A stretch of DNA of 64,000 nucleotides from Chitinophaga deserti (GTDB taxonomy: Bacteria; Bacteroidota; Bacteroidia; Chitinophagales; Chitinophagaceae). This document shows positions 16,808-24,424 of the stretch, one piece after another. The notes beneath the pieces are model-generated. The model saw nothing but the letters and a program-made list of their open reading frames with translations. It made no database searches and was not told the DNA's origin. Every line of letters starts with the position of its first letter. Position 1 is the stretch's first letter. The position numbers and the translations under genes are program-made. The stretch spans positions 924,328-988,327 of the forward strand of contig NZ_QFFK01000001.1 in the NCBI RefSeq assembly GCF_003149455.1, read 5' to 3'.

Positions 16808-17146
16808 CTACGCAATCCTGTGGCCGTTTTTAACGGGGCGGTCTGGCTGCAGTAATACTATTTCCTTCCCTTCCCCTACAACGCCCAGCACGAGGCATTC
16901 AGAGAAGAAATTAGCGATCTGTTTGACAGGGAAGTTCACCACTGCCACTACCTGCTTTCCGGGAAGCGCTCCGGGTTCGTATAACTGCGTGATTTGTGCG
17001 GATGAACGTAGTATCCCTATTTCGGGACCGAAGTCTATTTCGAGCTTATATGCCGGATTACGGGCTTTTTCGAAAACACTTGCAGAGAGGATGGTGCCAA
17101 CGTGTATGTGGACTTTCTCAAAATCATTCCAGGTGATGGTATCCAT
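16808..17146 (-). CDS. csaA: tRNA-binding protein, CsaA-like
   Basis: A 112-residue cytosolic protein consisting of one tRNA-binding OB-fold domain, as in CsaA and the C-terminal domain of methionyl-tRNA synthetase. Landmarks are the start ITWNDFEKVHIHVGTI and the late VVNFPVKQIANFFSECLVLG. CsaA has been described as a chaperone-like export factor in Bacillus; the role here is inferred from the family. The length is standard. It is flanked on both sides by small RNA units (copy C downstream, copy D upstream). Confidence 0.9.
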   Translation of the reverse strand: MDTITWNDFEKVHIHVGTILSASVFEKARNPAYKLEIDFGPEIGILRSSAQITQLYEPGALPGKQVVAVVNFPVKQIANFFSECLVLGVVGEGKEIVLLQPDRPVKNGHRIA

Positions 17147-17207
17147 ATTTGCGCTGTTGAGAAGATTGAATGGTTACAAAAATGGAATTTAGCGCTTTGG
17201 AGGTATC

Positions 17208-17342
17208 AAAAAAAATTGGGCGGTAAGAATACCGCCCACAAATATTTTTAACCATATCCTATGAAAAACCAATACAAAGATACTGGTGTGCTCCATATCA
17301 GGATCTGGCATTTCGTAAACGCAAGATTTTGCCTCGTAAACG
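17208..17342 (-). ncRNA. Putative small RNA unit, copy D
   Basis: The minus strand has two identical repeats CGTTTACG (17335-17342 and 17314-17321) 21 bp apart, 31 bp, a consensus -7 box TATCTTTG (17275-17282), four bases, GG at 17270, and the core TTTTTCATAGGATATGG. The terminator is an 8-bp stem GGGCGGTA/TACCGCCC (17218-17237) followed by a T-rich run. There is no TTG at -33, which fits an activator-dependent promoter. It lies between the aldo/keto reductase gene and csaA. The predicted RNA is about 60 nt. Confidence 0.65.
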
Positions 17343-17392
17343 TATAGAAATAATGTTTATTAACATCGATTTAACCATCCGTTTGTCACCCG

Positions 17393-18382
17393 TTAGTGCC
17401 TCACTGCGCTCGGCACATTATCCATAATACCGTCGATTTCCTTCATAATCTCAGGCGTCAGCAGCGGATATACTTCGAGGGCTTTGAGGGTTTCCGTAAG
17501 CTGGGATTCCTTCGTTGCCCCCAGGATAGTGCTGGAAACGTTGGGGTTACGGATCGTCCAGGCTACAGCCAGCACCGCCAGGGTAGTTCCCAGGTCGTTC
17601 GCTACCTTTTCCAGCTTCTTCACTTTGGCGATACTGGAATCCAGCAGGTTACGGTTACGCAGCCACTCATAGCCTTCCAGGCTGAGGCGGGAGCCTTCCG
17701 GTACCCCGTTGTTATACTTCCCGGTCAGTATCCCGGAAGCCAGGGGGCTGAAAATGGTGGTGCCGAGCCCTACGCTGTTGAAAACCGGTAAATATTCCAG
17801 CTCCAGCTTTTCCCGGCGGAAAAGGTTGTACTCCGGCTGTTCCACCACGGGGCCAATGAGGTTATACTGTCTGGCCACCATATGCGCCTCCATGATTTCG
17901 GCGGCCGTCCATTCAGAAGTACCCCAATACAGGATCTTGCCCTGCTGGATGAGGTTCGTCATCGTCCATACCACTTCTTCGATCGGCACATTCCGGTCTG
18001 GCCGGTGGCAATAGTAAATATCCAGGTAATCGAGCTGGAGCCTTTGCAGCGCCTCGTGGCAGGCCTCCATGAGGTGCTTACGGCTAAGGCCCGTCTGGTT
18101 CGGCTTATTCTTATCTCCCCGCCAGCCAAAGTAGGCCTTGCTGGAAATAATATAGGATGTACGATCCCACTGTTTCGCTTTCAAAACACGACCCATCATC
18201 TTCTCCGATTCCCCAAGCGCGTAAATTTCCGCGTTGTCGAAGAAGTTAATACCGTTATCGTAAGCCAGCCCCATGAGGCGGTCGCCATTCGAATCATCGA
18301 TCTGGGAATGAAAAGTGACCCAGCTGCCGAACGAAAGTGCGCTGATCTGAAGGCCTGATTTGCCTAATCTTCTGTATTCCAT
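17393..18382 (-). CDS. Aldo/keto reductase, Kv-beta-like subgroup
   Basis: A 329-residue NADPH-dependent oxidoreductase with a TIM-barrel fold. The catalytic tetrad is visible: D49, Y54 (FFDNAEIYALGESE), K82 (SSKAYFGW) and H126 (YYCHRPDR). The sequence is closest in style to the AKR6 group, which includes potassium channel beta subunits and bacterial YghZ/MgrA-type methylglyoxal reductases. The physiological carbonyl substrate is unknown. It is monocistronic, with small RNA copy D directly downstream. Confidence 0.92.
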   Translation of the reverse strand: MEYRRLGKSGLQISALSFGSWVTFHSQIDDSNGDRLMGLAYDNGINFFDNAEIYALGESEKMMGRVLKAKQWDRTSYIISSKAYFGWRGDKNKPNQTGLSRKHLMEACHEALQRLQLDYLDIYYCHRPDRNVPIEEVVWTMTNLIQQGKILYWGTSEWTAAEIMEAHMVARQYNLIGPVVEQPEYNLFRREKLELEYLPVFNSVGLGTTIFSPLASGILTGKYNNGVPEGSRLSLEGYEWLRNRNLLDSSIAKVKKLEKVANDLGTTLAVLAVAWTIRNPNVSSTILGATKESQLTETLKALEVYPLLTPEIMKEIDGIMDNVPSAVRH

Positions 18383-18524
18383 ATGAAAACTATTTACGGG
18401 TTTTTCCTGAAGGTGGTAAAATAATACTTTGGCATGGTTGTTGGACCAAAAGGAGCAGGAAATTTTAGGTTAAAAAAATAGCGTTTGATCTGTTTTCAGA
18501 TCGTACAAACAATTAGGTTAAAGC

Positions 18525-18556
18525 AAAAGAACCCGGTCACATGACCGGGTTCTTTT
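18525..18556. terminator. Intrinsic terminator of the coaX-lptC operon
   Basis: A perfect 14-bp stem, AAAAGAACCCGGTC (18525-18538) with its complement (18543-18556), around the loop ACAT. It lies 25 bp past the end of lptC on the minus strand. Confidence 0.85.
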
Positions 18557-18580
18557 GTTATGATAAGTTTGAAACTTCGT

Positions 18581-19132
18581 TTAGTCGAGCGAGAGAATAC
18601 TGTCCTGCGGCACAAATGAGCCATAGATATGTACGAACTCACTCCAGCTGAAGTCCTGGTTAGCCCTGAATCCCTGGCCGTAAATGGTATCTGTGAGTGT
18701 AGACAGGCGGCAAAAGCGGTCGGTGATAAAGAGCGATGTTTTGGAATCCCAGCGGAGGTCTTTACAATCGAGGCGCTGGGCGCTGGTGAGATTGATAAAC
18801 ACTACTGAGTCGCGGAGAAAGATATCGTTGTTCCCTTCATCCATCCGGCCGAAGTTAGCGGTCAGGATGCTTTCTTTCCGGGAAGAATCGTCGTAGAAGA
18901 TAACCTGCAGTCCCTTGGGGAAATCCGTATGGGGCGGATGCGTCACGTATCTTTCCATGTAGGGGGCAGTGAGAACACCTTTTACAACGGCAGACTGGCT
19001 TACGATGGTTTCTACGTTGTAAGCCTGTTCCACACCCAGTTTCTTTGTATCGAAAGCGGCAACGGCGCTCAAATCGTTCTCACAGCCGATGGCTATGCAG
19101 GCGAAAGCTCCGTATGCGAGTAATCGTTTCAA
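18581..19132 (-). CDS. lptC: LPS export protein LptC-like
   Basis: A 183-residue lipoprotein-like protein: a signal sequence with lipobox ending at C17 (CIAIGC), then an LptC/OstA-type beta-jellyroll. The segments NVETIVSQSAVVKGVLTAP and SILTANFGRMDEGNNDIFLRDSVVFIN are typical of LptC, which bridges the LptBFG transporter and LptA in lipopolysaccharide export. In Bacteroidota this gene commonly follows coaX and an outer membrane protein gene, as here. The gap to the upstream gene is 4 bp, so it is the end of that operon. Confidence 0.85.
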   Translation of the reverse strand: MKRLLAYGAFACIAIGCENDLSAVAAFDTKKLGVEQAYNVETIVSQSAVVKGVLTAPYMERYVTHPPHTDFPKGLQVIFYDDSSRKESILTANFGRMDEGNNDIFLRDSVVFINLTSAQRLDCKDLRWDSKTSLFITDRFCRLSTLTDTIYGQGFRANQDFSWSEFVHIYGSFVPQDSILSLD

Positions 19133-19136
19133 GCTG

Positions 19137-20432
19137 CTAGTCGTATTTAGCCTTGAGGAACCAGCGGTCGCTGAGGGTGAAGCCCAGTGTGAGGCGGTAG
19201 TAAGTTTCGCGGAGCTGGTCTACATTACCGCGAGATCCTACTTCAAAGGCCGCATTAATCATGGTGAACTGGTTCATGGCGGGCATGATCCTTCTTACGG
19301 GGAAGCCTGCACCGATGGAGAAACCAAGTGTGTTCATATCCATACCGGCCAGTCTTACATAATCTTTCCCGAAATAACCACCAAGGCGGTAAGTAACTTT
19401 ATTCCAGTATCCGGAGAATGATTGTGCATTGGGAACGAACTGGCCGCCAACGCTCATACGCCAGCTGTCCTGTGTAGAGTCGATTGCGCCATAATTCCGG
19501 AAGTTGCTCCATTTGGAGGTGTTATAATCCACGCCTACGGAGAACTTATCGGTTTTGGAAAGCATGATACCGGCGCCGATGGACTGCGGGTAGATGAGAT
19601 CGCCTCTGTCTCCGCTGGTGTATTTCACGGTGTCGCGGGTATCGTATTCATCGGAGGCCTGATCGTAGAAAAGGGTTTCCTGCAGGCGTTCACGTTTGGC
19701 AGAGAGCTTTTGTTCCAGGTTGCCGGACACGCCGAGCTGGAGGTTAAGATCGTTACCGAGTTTGATGTTCTGCTGGAGACCGAGGGTGTAGAAGAACGAG
19801 CCATAGCTGGTCCGCTTCATATCCCTGGAGGGGGTGATGTTGGATTCTGCCGGGAAGAGCGCTTTGGTGCTGTTTGTTACGTTACCGAAGATGTAACCGA
19901 TGTTAACACCTACGCTAAAGCCGCCAAAGCCGATACCGGAACCTACATAAGCCTGATAAATACCTCCGTTACCTTCAAACTGGTTTACGGTGTTTACTTT
20001 CAGTGTATCGAAGAAGGTTCTTTCTTCCGGCATGGCCACGTTGTAAGAAACGCGGGTGAGGGGTCGGATACCAATGTTGAGGCCCCATTTAGGGCTGAGC
20101 GGCATACCCAGCTGGAGGTAACTCAAAGTACCAAAACCGGCGCTGGAGCTTGCATCTCTTGACGAGAGGCGGCGCGAGCCACCATGAACACCCACGTCGA
20201 ACGTTACCAGTTGAAGCCTGGAATAACTGGCGGGGTTCACGAAGTTAATGGACTGGGCATCGCCATATGCCTGTGCCACACCTCCCATACCCAGATTGAC
20301 GGCGTTTTCCGAACGGGAAACCTCCCCCAATCCAAAGCGGGAATACGGTGAATTATCCTGGGCGACAGCATTTTTTGCCGATAGCACTGAAACGCCTAAC
20401 AGGCAAAAGAAGCTAGCTTTTGTCCAATACAT
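19137..20432 (-). CDS. Putative outer membrane beta-barrel protein
   Basis: A 431-residue protein with a signal peptide (1-24) and mature start DNSPYSRFGLGE, a hallmark of a Bacteroidota outer membrane protein group found between coaX and lptC. Alternating strands and a terminal aromatic-rich strand (RLTLGFTLSDRWFLKAKYD) fit a barrel. Its first 20 bases overlap the end of coaX, suggesting translational coupling. The function is unknown; conserved linkage to lptC hints at envelope biogenesis, which is an inference. Confidence 0.8.
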   Translation of the reverse strand: MYWTKASFFCLLGVSVLSAKNAVAQDNSPYSRFGLGEVSRSENAVNLGMGGVAQAYGDAQSINFVNPASYSRLQLVTFDVGVHGGSRRLSSRDASSSAGFGTLSYLQLGMPLSPKWGLNIGIRPLTRVSYNVAMPEERTFFDTLKVNTVNQFEGNGGIYQAYVGSGIGFGGFSVGVNIGYIFGNVTNSTKALFPAESNITPSRDMKRTSYGSFFYTLGLQQNIKLGNDLNLQLGVSGNLEQKLSAKRERLQETLFYDQASDEYDTRDTVKYTSGDRGDLIYPQSIGAGIMLSKTDKFSVGVDYNTSKWSNFRNYGAIDSTQDSWRMSVGGQFVPNAQSFSGYWNKVTYRLGGYFGKDYVRLAGMDMNTLGFSIGAGFPVRRIMPAMNQFTMINAAFEVGSRGNVDQLRETYYRLTLGFTLSDRWFLKAKYD

Positions 20433-21156
20433 TATATTCTGCGATTGATTTTAAACCTTTATACATTAAATACGGGCTTGCAAATATCTTATTTTTAAGG
20501 CGGGAAGCAAAAAAAACCAAATTCCCCCCTGTTAAAAGCACGTTAAAGTTCCCGTACCTCGCAGCATAGGACGCAATCATGCCGTCTACCTCCGCCAGTG
20601 CGCCTTCCAGCACTCCGCTGAGTATGCTTTGACGGGTATTATATCCCACAAAACTATAATGTTCTTCCGCTTTAACCAATGGTAATTTATCTGTGAAAGC
20701 ATGCAGTGCCCTGAAGCGCATGTCAATTCCCGGGCTGATGCCTCCGCCCAGAAACGCTCCGCGGTTGTTCACAAAATTGTATGTGATGGCCGATCCGGCC
20801 CCAATGATAAGACTGTTCTTTCCCGGAAACAACTCCCATGCCCCTGCTGCCAGCGCTAACCGGTCTACCCCCAGTGTTTCCGGCTTTTCGTATTCAATAC
20901 TTACCGGCATGGGTGTGTCGTATTGCAGCCGGATGAACCGTGTTTCCTTCGCCAGCAGCTCTTCCAGTGCCGGCGGATGATCAATTACCGAGGATAGTAC
21001 CGCCGCTGCAGGACGCCATTCCTTCAGCAATGCCTGCACCTCCTGTAACAATGCTTCCTCGCTGAAAAACCGCTCTTCCCGCAGTTCCCCACCTTGCATA
21101 ATGCCACATTTTAACCGGGTATTGCCCAGGTCCAGACAAAAAATCGGGCCTATCAT
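20413..21156 (-). CDS. coaX: Type III pantothenate kinase
   Basis: A 247-residue cytosolic enzyme that phosphorylates pantothenate in the first step of CoA synthesis. ASKHA-fold motifs are visible: DLGNTRLKCG (phosphate 1) near the N-terminus, the VDRLALAAGAW stretch, GAGSAITYNFV (phosphate 2) and GGGISPGIDMRFRALH. The length is normal for CoaX. It lies 9 bp after the Lon-domain gene and overlaps the OMP gene by 20 bases, forming the operon lon-domain gene, coaX, OMP gene, lptC. Confidence 0.94.
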   Translation of the reverse strand: MIGPIFCLDLGNTRLKCGIMQGGELREERFFSEEALLQEVQALLKEWRPAAAVLSSVIDHPPALEELLAKETRFIRLQYDTPMPVSIEYEKPETLGVDRLALAAGAWELFPGKNSLIIGAGSAITYNFVNNRGAFLGGGISPGIDMRFRALHAFTDKLPLVKAEEHYSFVGYNTRQSILSGVLEGALAEVDGMIASYAARYGNFNVLLTGGNLVFFASRLKNKIFASPYLMYKGLKSIAEYNVLDKS

Positions 21157-21165
21157 GGCGCCAAG

Positions 21166-21801
21166 TTAAAAATTATCCACGGATAAATTCCGGAAGTGAC
21201 CGTTCAGTTTCACACGGTCTTTCAGCCGCTCCATTTCGGCCATGAGGGGAATAACCTTGCTGAGGTGACGTTTGAGGTACTCCAGGCGCTGCAGTTCCTG
21301 GAAAAGGTGGAGCATTTCATATTCTTCTTCCAGCGATAGCCCCGCATGATGCGCGATATCATATGCGCGCAGGCGATGATCTTCCACCGGAAAGCTTTTG
21401 GTAACCTGTAATAATTCGTGCAATTCCCGCAGGGCAGTGAGTACCTGTTCGCGCAGTTTTTCACTGGTACGCTCCTGATTATCGGGGTAATTAACGATAG
21501 CGCCTGCATACAGTTTTTCGGGTACTTCGCGGATCACTTCCAGTATGCGGAATACTTTGAGGCCGCGCGTCCGCACTTCAATTTCACCGTTGTCATAGGT
21601 TTTCTCCACGCGTGAAATCTCCACGAGGGTACCGTATTCATTGACTTTCTTATCTATAACAGCGGGGATGCCAAAGGGCTTTTTTTCCACGATACACTCG
21701 TCTATGAGCTGTTTGTACCGCGGCTCGAAAATATGCAGGTTCAGCATCTCGCCCGGGTAGACAACGATGCCAAGGGGAAATATCGGAATAAAGTTCGTCA
21801 T
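21166..21801 (-). CDS. Lon N-terminal (LAN) domain protein
   Basis: A 211-residue protein made only of the Lon protease substrate-binding domain (PUA-like barrel plus helical part): IPIFPLGIVVYPGEMLNLHIFEPRY at the start, then RTRGLKVFRILEV and a helical C-terminal half. It lacks the AAA+ and protease domains. Stand-alone LAN proteins are common and of unknown function. It is the first gene of the coaX-lptC operon. A box TATCTTTT at 21830-21837 (minus strand), one base off consensus, lies 29 bp upstream of the ATG. Confidence 0.88.
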   Translation of the reverse strand: MTNFIPIFPLGIVVYPGEMLNLHIFEPRYKQLIDECIVEKKPFGIPAVIDKKVNEYGTLVEISRVEKTYDNGEIEVRTRGLKVFRILEVIREVPEKLYAGAIVNYPDNQERTSEKLREQVLTALRELHELLQVTKSFPVEDHRLRAYDIAHHAGLSLEEEYEMLHLFQELQRLEYLKRHLSKVIPLMAEMERLKDRVKLNGHFRNLSVDNF

Positions 21802-21900
21802 AGTAAGTCAGCCGGTTCAATAGTCTGATAAAAGATACGATTTTCCGCTGAAAAAAGTTGGCTGTGAAATGGTGCCTGCCCAGTTGTGAAAAATCCTCAA

Positions 21901-21908
21901 TACATTTG
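21901..21908 (+). promoter_or_regulatory. -7 box directly before meaB (possible leaderless mRNA)
   Basis: TACATTTG matches TAnnTTTG and ends 4 bp before the ATG at 21913, so transcription would begin at about the A of the ATG. This also decides the start against the upstream GTG at 21886. Confidence 0.5.
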
Positions 21909-21912
21909 TTTT

Positions 21913-22812
21913 ATGTCTGCCTTACTCGAGCGGCTCCTGGTGGGAGACGTGCGCGCCCTGGCCCGTTGTATTTCCCTGGTGGAAAATGAAACTCCGGGAT
22001 ATGAACTGCTGCTGGAATCCCTTCCGCCGCGGGCAGACACGCGCGTGGTGGGCATTACAGGCCCTCCCGGTGCAGGTAAGAGCACGCTGGTTAATGCACT
22101 GATTTCTTCCCTGCTGGAGCGTAAGCAACGTGTAGCCGTTATTGCGGTAGACCCATCTTCGCCCTTTAATTTCGGCGCCCTGCTGGGCGACCGCATCCGC
22201 ATGTCGGGGCATTTTTCGGACCCCGATGTATTCATCCGCTCCATGGCCAGCCGCGGCGCACTTGGAGGACTGAGCCCCAAGATTCTCGAGGTGGCTGATA
22301 TCATCAAAGCAGCCGGGTACGATTACCTGTTTATTGAAACGGTAGGTGTGGGGCAGAGCGAAGTGGAGATCGCCGGCGTGGCTGATACAACGGTGGTAGT
22401 GGTGGTTCCTGAAGCGGGAGATGAGATACAGACGATGAAGGCAGGACTGATGGAGATCGCTTCAGTTTTCGCAGTTAATAAGGCCGACCGGCCGAAGGCG
22501 GATGAGTTTGCCCGTAACCTGCGCCTGCTGGCCCATTCACGGGCAAGCGCCACCTGGGAAACACCTGTTGTGAAAACAGTGGCTTTCCGTGGTGAGGGTA
22601 TCGATGAACTAGTGGCCGCCATAGACGGCCACCGGGATCATATACACGAAAACAACGACCGTAAGGCGCTGCTGTTGGCAGAAAAAGCCTGGCAGCTTAT
22701 CCAGTACCGCAGGATGCAACAGATAGACAGGGCGGGCCTTATAAGCGAGATCCGCACCCATATGGACGCTCCGGGGTTTAACCTCTACCGCATCATTCAC
22801 CGCTATAGCTGA
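21913..22812 (+). CDS. meaB: MeaB-type GTPase, methylmalonyl-CoA mutase chaperone
   Basis: A 299-residue G3E-family P-loop GTPase that protects and loads the B12-dependent methylmalonyl-CoA mutase. Motifs in order: GPPGAGKS (50-57), AVDPSSPFNFGALLGDR, ETVGVGQSEVEIA and NKADRPKA. The C-terminal helices match the dimerisation region of MeaB/ArgK. The start at 21913 is supported by the -7 box just upstream and the family-like start MSALLERLLVGDVRALARCIS. The mutase genes are not in this window. Confidence 0.93.
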   Translation: MSALLERLLVGDVRALARCISLVENETPGYELLLESLPPRADTRVVGITGPPGAGKSTLVNALISSLLERKQRVAVIAVDPSSPFNFGALLGDRIRMSGHFSDPDVFIRSMASRGALGGLSPKILEVADIIKAAGYDYLFIETVGVGQSEVEIAGVADTTVVVVVPEAGDEIQTMKAGLMEIASVFAVNKADRPKADEFARNLRLLAHSRASATWETPVVKTVAFRGEGIDELVAAIDGHRDHIHENNDRKALLLAEKAWQLIQYRRMQQIDRAGLISEIRTHMDAPGFNLYRIIHRYS

Positions 22813-22820
22813 AAAATTGC

Positions 22821-22828
22821 TATCTTTG
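22821..22828 (+). promoter_or_regulatory. -7 box of the SMR exporter transcript
   Basis: TATCTTTG is the perfect consensus, 9 bp after meaB ends. It implies a 5' leader of about 155 nt before the SMR ATG, containing the 21-codon frame at 22853-22918. Confidence 0.55.
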
Positions 22829-22852
22829 CCCCATCTTAACGTAAACGCAGAA

Positions 22853-22918
22853 ATGGTCACCCAAATCAGAGTATTCCGACTTTTCTTCACTTACGCCGTT
22901 TTCAATTACGGCGGCTGA
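22853..22918 (+). CDS. Candidate leader peptide upstream of the SMR exporter
   Basis: ATG to TGA gives 21 residues, MVTQIRVFRLFFTYAVFNYG plus G. It has four Phe (8, 11, 12, 17) and two Tyr (14, 19), dense aromatic content like an attenuator leader. A hairpin CGCCGT/ACGGCG (22894-22913) overlaps its last codons. It sits between a consensus promoter and the exporter start. Translation and any regulatory role are inference. I do not see a known guanidine riboswitch here. Confidence 0.35.
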   Translation: MVTQIRVFRLFFTYAVFNYGG

Positions 22919-22988
22919 TCCTGCGCGCACACTCTTTTCTTTCAACATTTCCGACATATTTTTTAATCATCTAAAACAAGCATTTGTT

Positions 22989-23315
22989 ATGGCCTGGTTA
23001 TTCCTGGTGCTGGGCGGTCTGTTCGAGATCGGCTTTACCATTTCGCTGAAGTATTCTGAGAATTTCTCGAAGCTCTGGCCCTCCATCTCATTCGTGGTAT
23101 GTATTACGCTGAGCTTTTTCCTGCTCAATAAAGCGATCAACAACGGCTTGCCCATTGGTACAGCTTATGCCGTGTGGACGGGCATAGGCGCTGCCGGAAC
23201 CGCTATTGCAGGCATGCTCTTTTTTAAAGAGCCGGCTTCCGCCATGCGGCTCGTATTCCTAGTGATGCTGATCGGTTCTATCATCGGACTGAAGTTTGTA
23301 TCCGAATCGCATTAA
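22989..23315 (+). CDS. Small multidrug resistance (SMR) exporter, Gdx/SugE type
   Basis: A 108-residue inner membrane protein with four helices that works as an antiparallel dimer. The membrane glutamate is E13 (GLFEIGF), and the PIGTAYAVWTGIGAAGTAIAGML segment matches the Gdx (SugE) subgroup, which exports guanidinium, rather than EmrE-type drug exporters. The substrate is inferred from that pattern. It is preceded by a leader of about 155 nt with a short ORF and followed by a strong terminator, so the transcript is a self-contained unit. Confidence 0.9.
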   Translation: MAWLFLVLGGLFEIGFTISLKYSENFSKLWPSISFVVCITLSFFLLNKAINNGLPIGTAYAVWTGIGAAGTAIAGMLFFKEPASAMRLVFLVMLIGSIIGLKFVSESH

Positions 23316-23341
23316 AAAAAGAGGCTCCGGCCTCTTTTTCT
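23316..23341. terminator. Terminator of the SMR gene
   Basis: Stem GAGGC/GCCTC with loop TCCG, extended by A and T runs on both sides, so it can act on both strands. The rest of 23342-23794 has no credible gene; it holds a palindrome GTAAAT-AA-ATTTAC (23485-23498) and a minus-strand -7 match at 23571-23578. Confidence 0.8.
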
Positions 23342-23570
23342 TTTTTATATTTATTCCCCGTAATGTATCCCGGGGGTGCTCGCATGATGTATTTATACAA
23401 TGTCTGAGCAATAGCCCCACCGCAGTACATCGTACTTATCCCACGCATGTACTATCGGGCAATGAGGCGGTCAAAGAAGTTTCCGTAAATAAATTTACCG
23501 GGGGAAGTACCGTTTAGCAAACGGGGCTAATTTCCATTCAACCAGATAGATATATCGAAATTAGGTGATG

Positions 23571-23578
23571 CAAAGATA
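23571..23578 (-). promoter_or_regulatory. Orphan minus-strand -7 box
   Basis: TATCTTTG on the minus strand has no minus-strand gene to drive before the terminator at 23316-23341, about 230 nt away. It may start a non-coding RNA. No -33 TTG is present, so this is weak. Confidence 0.3.
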
Positions 23579-23794
23579 CTGCGGATAAAGCGCGGTGAGG
23601 GAGGCACGAAATACCCCCCGGAGAGATGTTCCGTACAATTTTGCAGGTGCAGTTCCGTTTATCAAAAAGCTTGTGAATCACCATGAAAGTGTGATATCGG
23701 CCGCTTAAAACTTTTGTACATTACGCCCCCCGCGTAAACCCGATAGAAGAACAATTAGGCTTAACAGAAAAACTATTGCGTTACAATAAATACC

Positions 23795-24406
23795 ATGCGA
23801 AAGGAATCCACCTTCAATCCGGAGCACCAGGCCACCAATACCGCCAGTAAAGTGGTGGCAGCGCTGGAAAGACTTTCAGAAGCTTTCCGTGTTTTGCTCT
23901 GGCAGGAAGCGAAACAGTACGGGATCAGCCCCATTCAGGTGCAAATACTCACCTACCTCCTCCATTATCCGGAAAAGCTCAAAACTGTCACTCACCTGGC
24001 TGCGCATTTCAACATGACGAAAGCGACGATCAGCGATGCTATCAAAACGATCGAATCGAAAGGTTTTGTGAAGCGTAAAGATGATAAGGAAGACAGCCGG
24101 AGCCATACACTGCACCTTACCCGTGAGGGTAAATCCGTAGCCCGCAAAGTAGAAGGCTTTGCCGAGCCGATGCAGGAATCAGTAAAAGAAATGCCGCCGG
24201 AGAAGCAGGCGGGTATGCTGGAACAATTGCTGGGCCTTATTCAGGATCTTAACAGGAACCTGGTGATTACGCCACAGCGGATGTGCCTGAACTGCAGATT
24301 TTACGAAAAGAAAGGGAAACTTCACTACTGCCACCTCGTGAACGCCATTTTAAAGGCGGGAGATTTACGGGTGGATTGTCCGGAGTTCCGGAAACCTGCC
24401 ATCTAA
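23795..24406 (+). CDS. MarR-family regulator with a cysteine-rich C-terminal extension
   Basis: A 203-residue DNA-binding protein. The winged helix-turn-helix covers about residues 30-130 (VTHLAAHFNMTKATISDAIKTIESKGFVKRKDD, then the wing SRSHTLHLT). The normal MarR ends near residue 150; here a tail follows with C164, C167, C179 and C195 (C-x2-C-x11-C-x15-C), suited to a zinc or iron-sulfur site or a redox switch. The regulated genes are unknown; it is convergent with the end of the respiratory cluster. It is probably a dimer. Confidence 0.85.
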   Translation: MRKESTFNPEHQATNTASKVVAALERLSEAFRVLLWQEAKQYGISPIQVQILTYLLHYPEKLKTVTHLAAHFNMTKATISDAIKTIESKGFVKRKDDKEDSRSHTLHLTREGKSVARKVEGFAEPMQESVKEMPPEKQAGMLEQLLGLIQDLNRNLVITPQRMCLNCRFYEKKGKLHYCHLVNAILKAGDLRVDCPEFRKPAI

Positions 24407-24424
24407 GTAATAGCAGGGAGGCGC

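Noticed and set aside
16344..17342. Transposon-derived MITEs or REP elements
   Set aside because: The units lack terminal inverted repeats and target duplications, and the conserved parts are exactly a promoter, a 5' segment and a terminator. A REP-like origin is not fully excluded.
22829..22988. Guanidine riboswitch before the SMR gene
   Set aside because: I could not find the conserved ykkC or mini-ykkC (ACGR-loop) features in the leader; only a short hairpin and a small ORF are seen.
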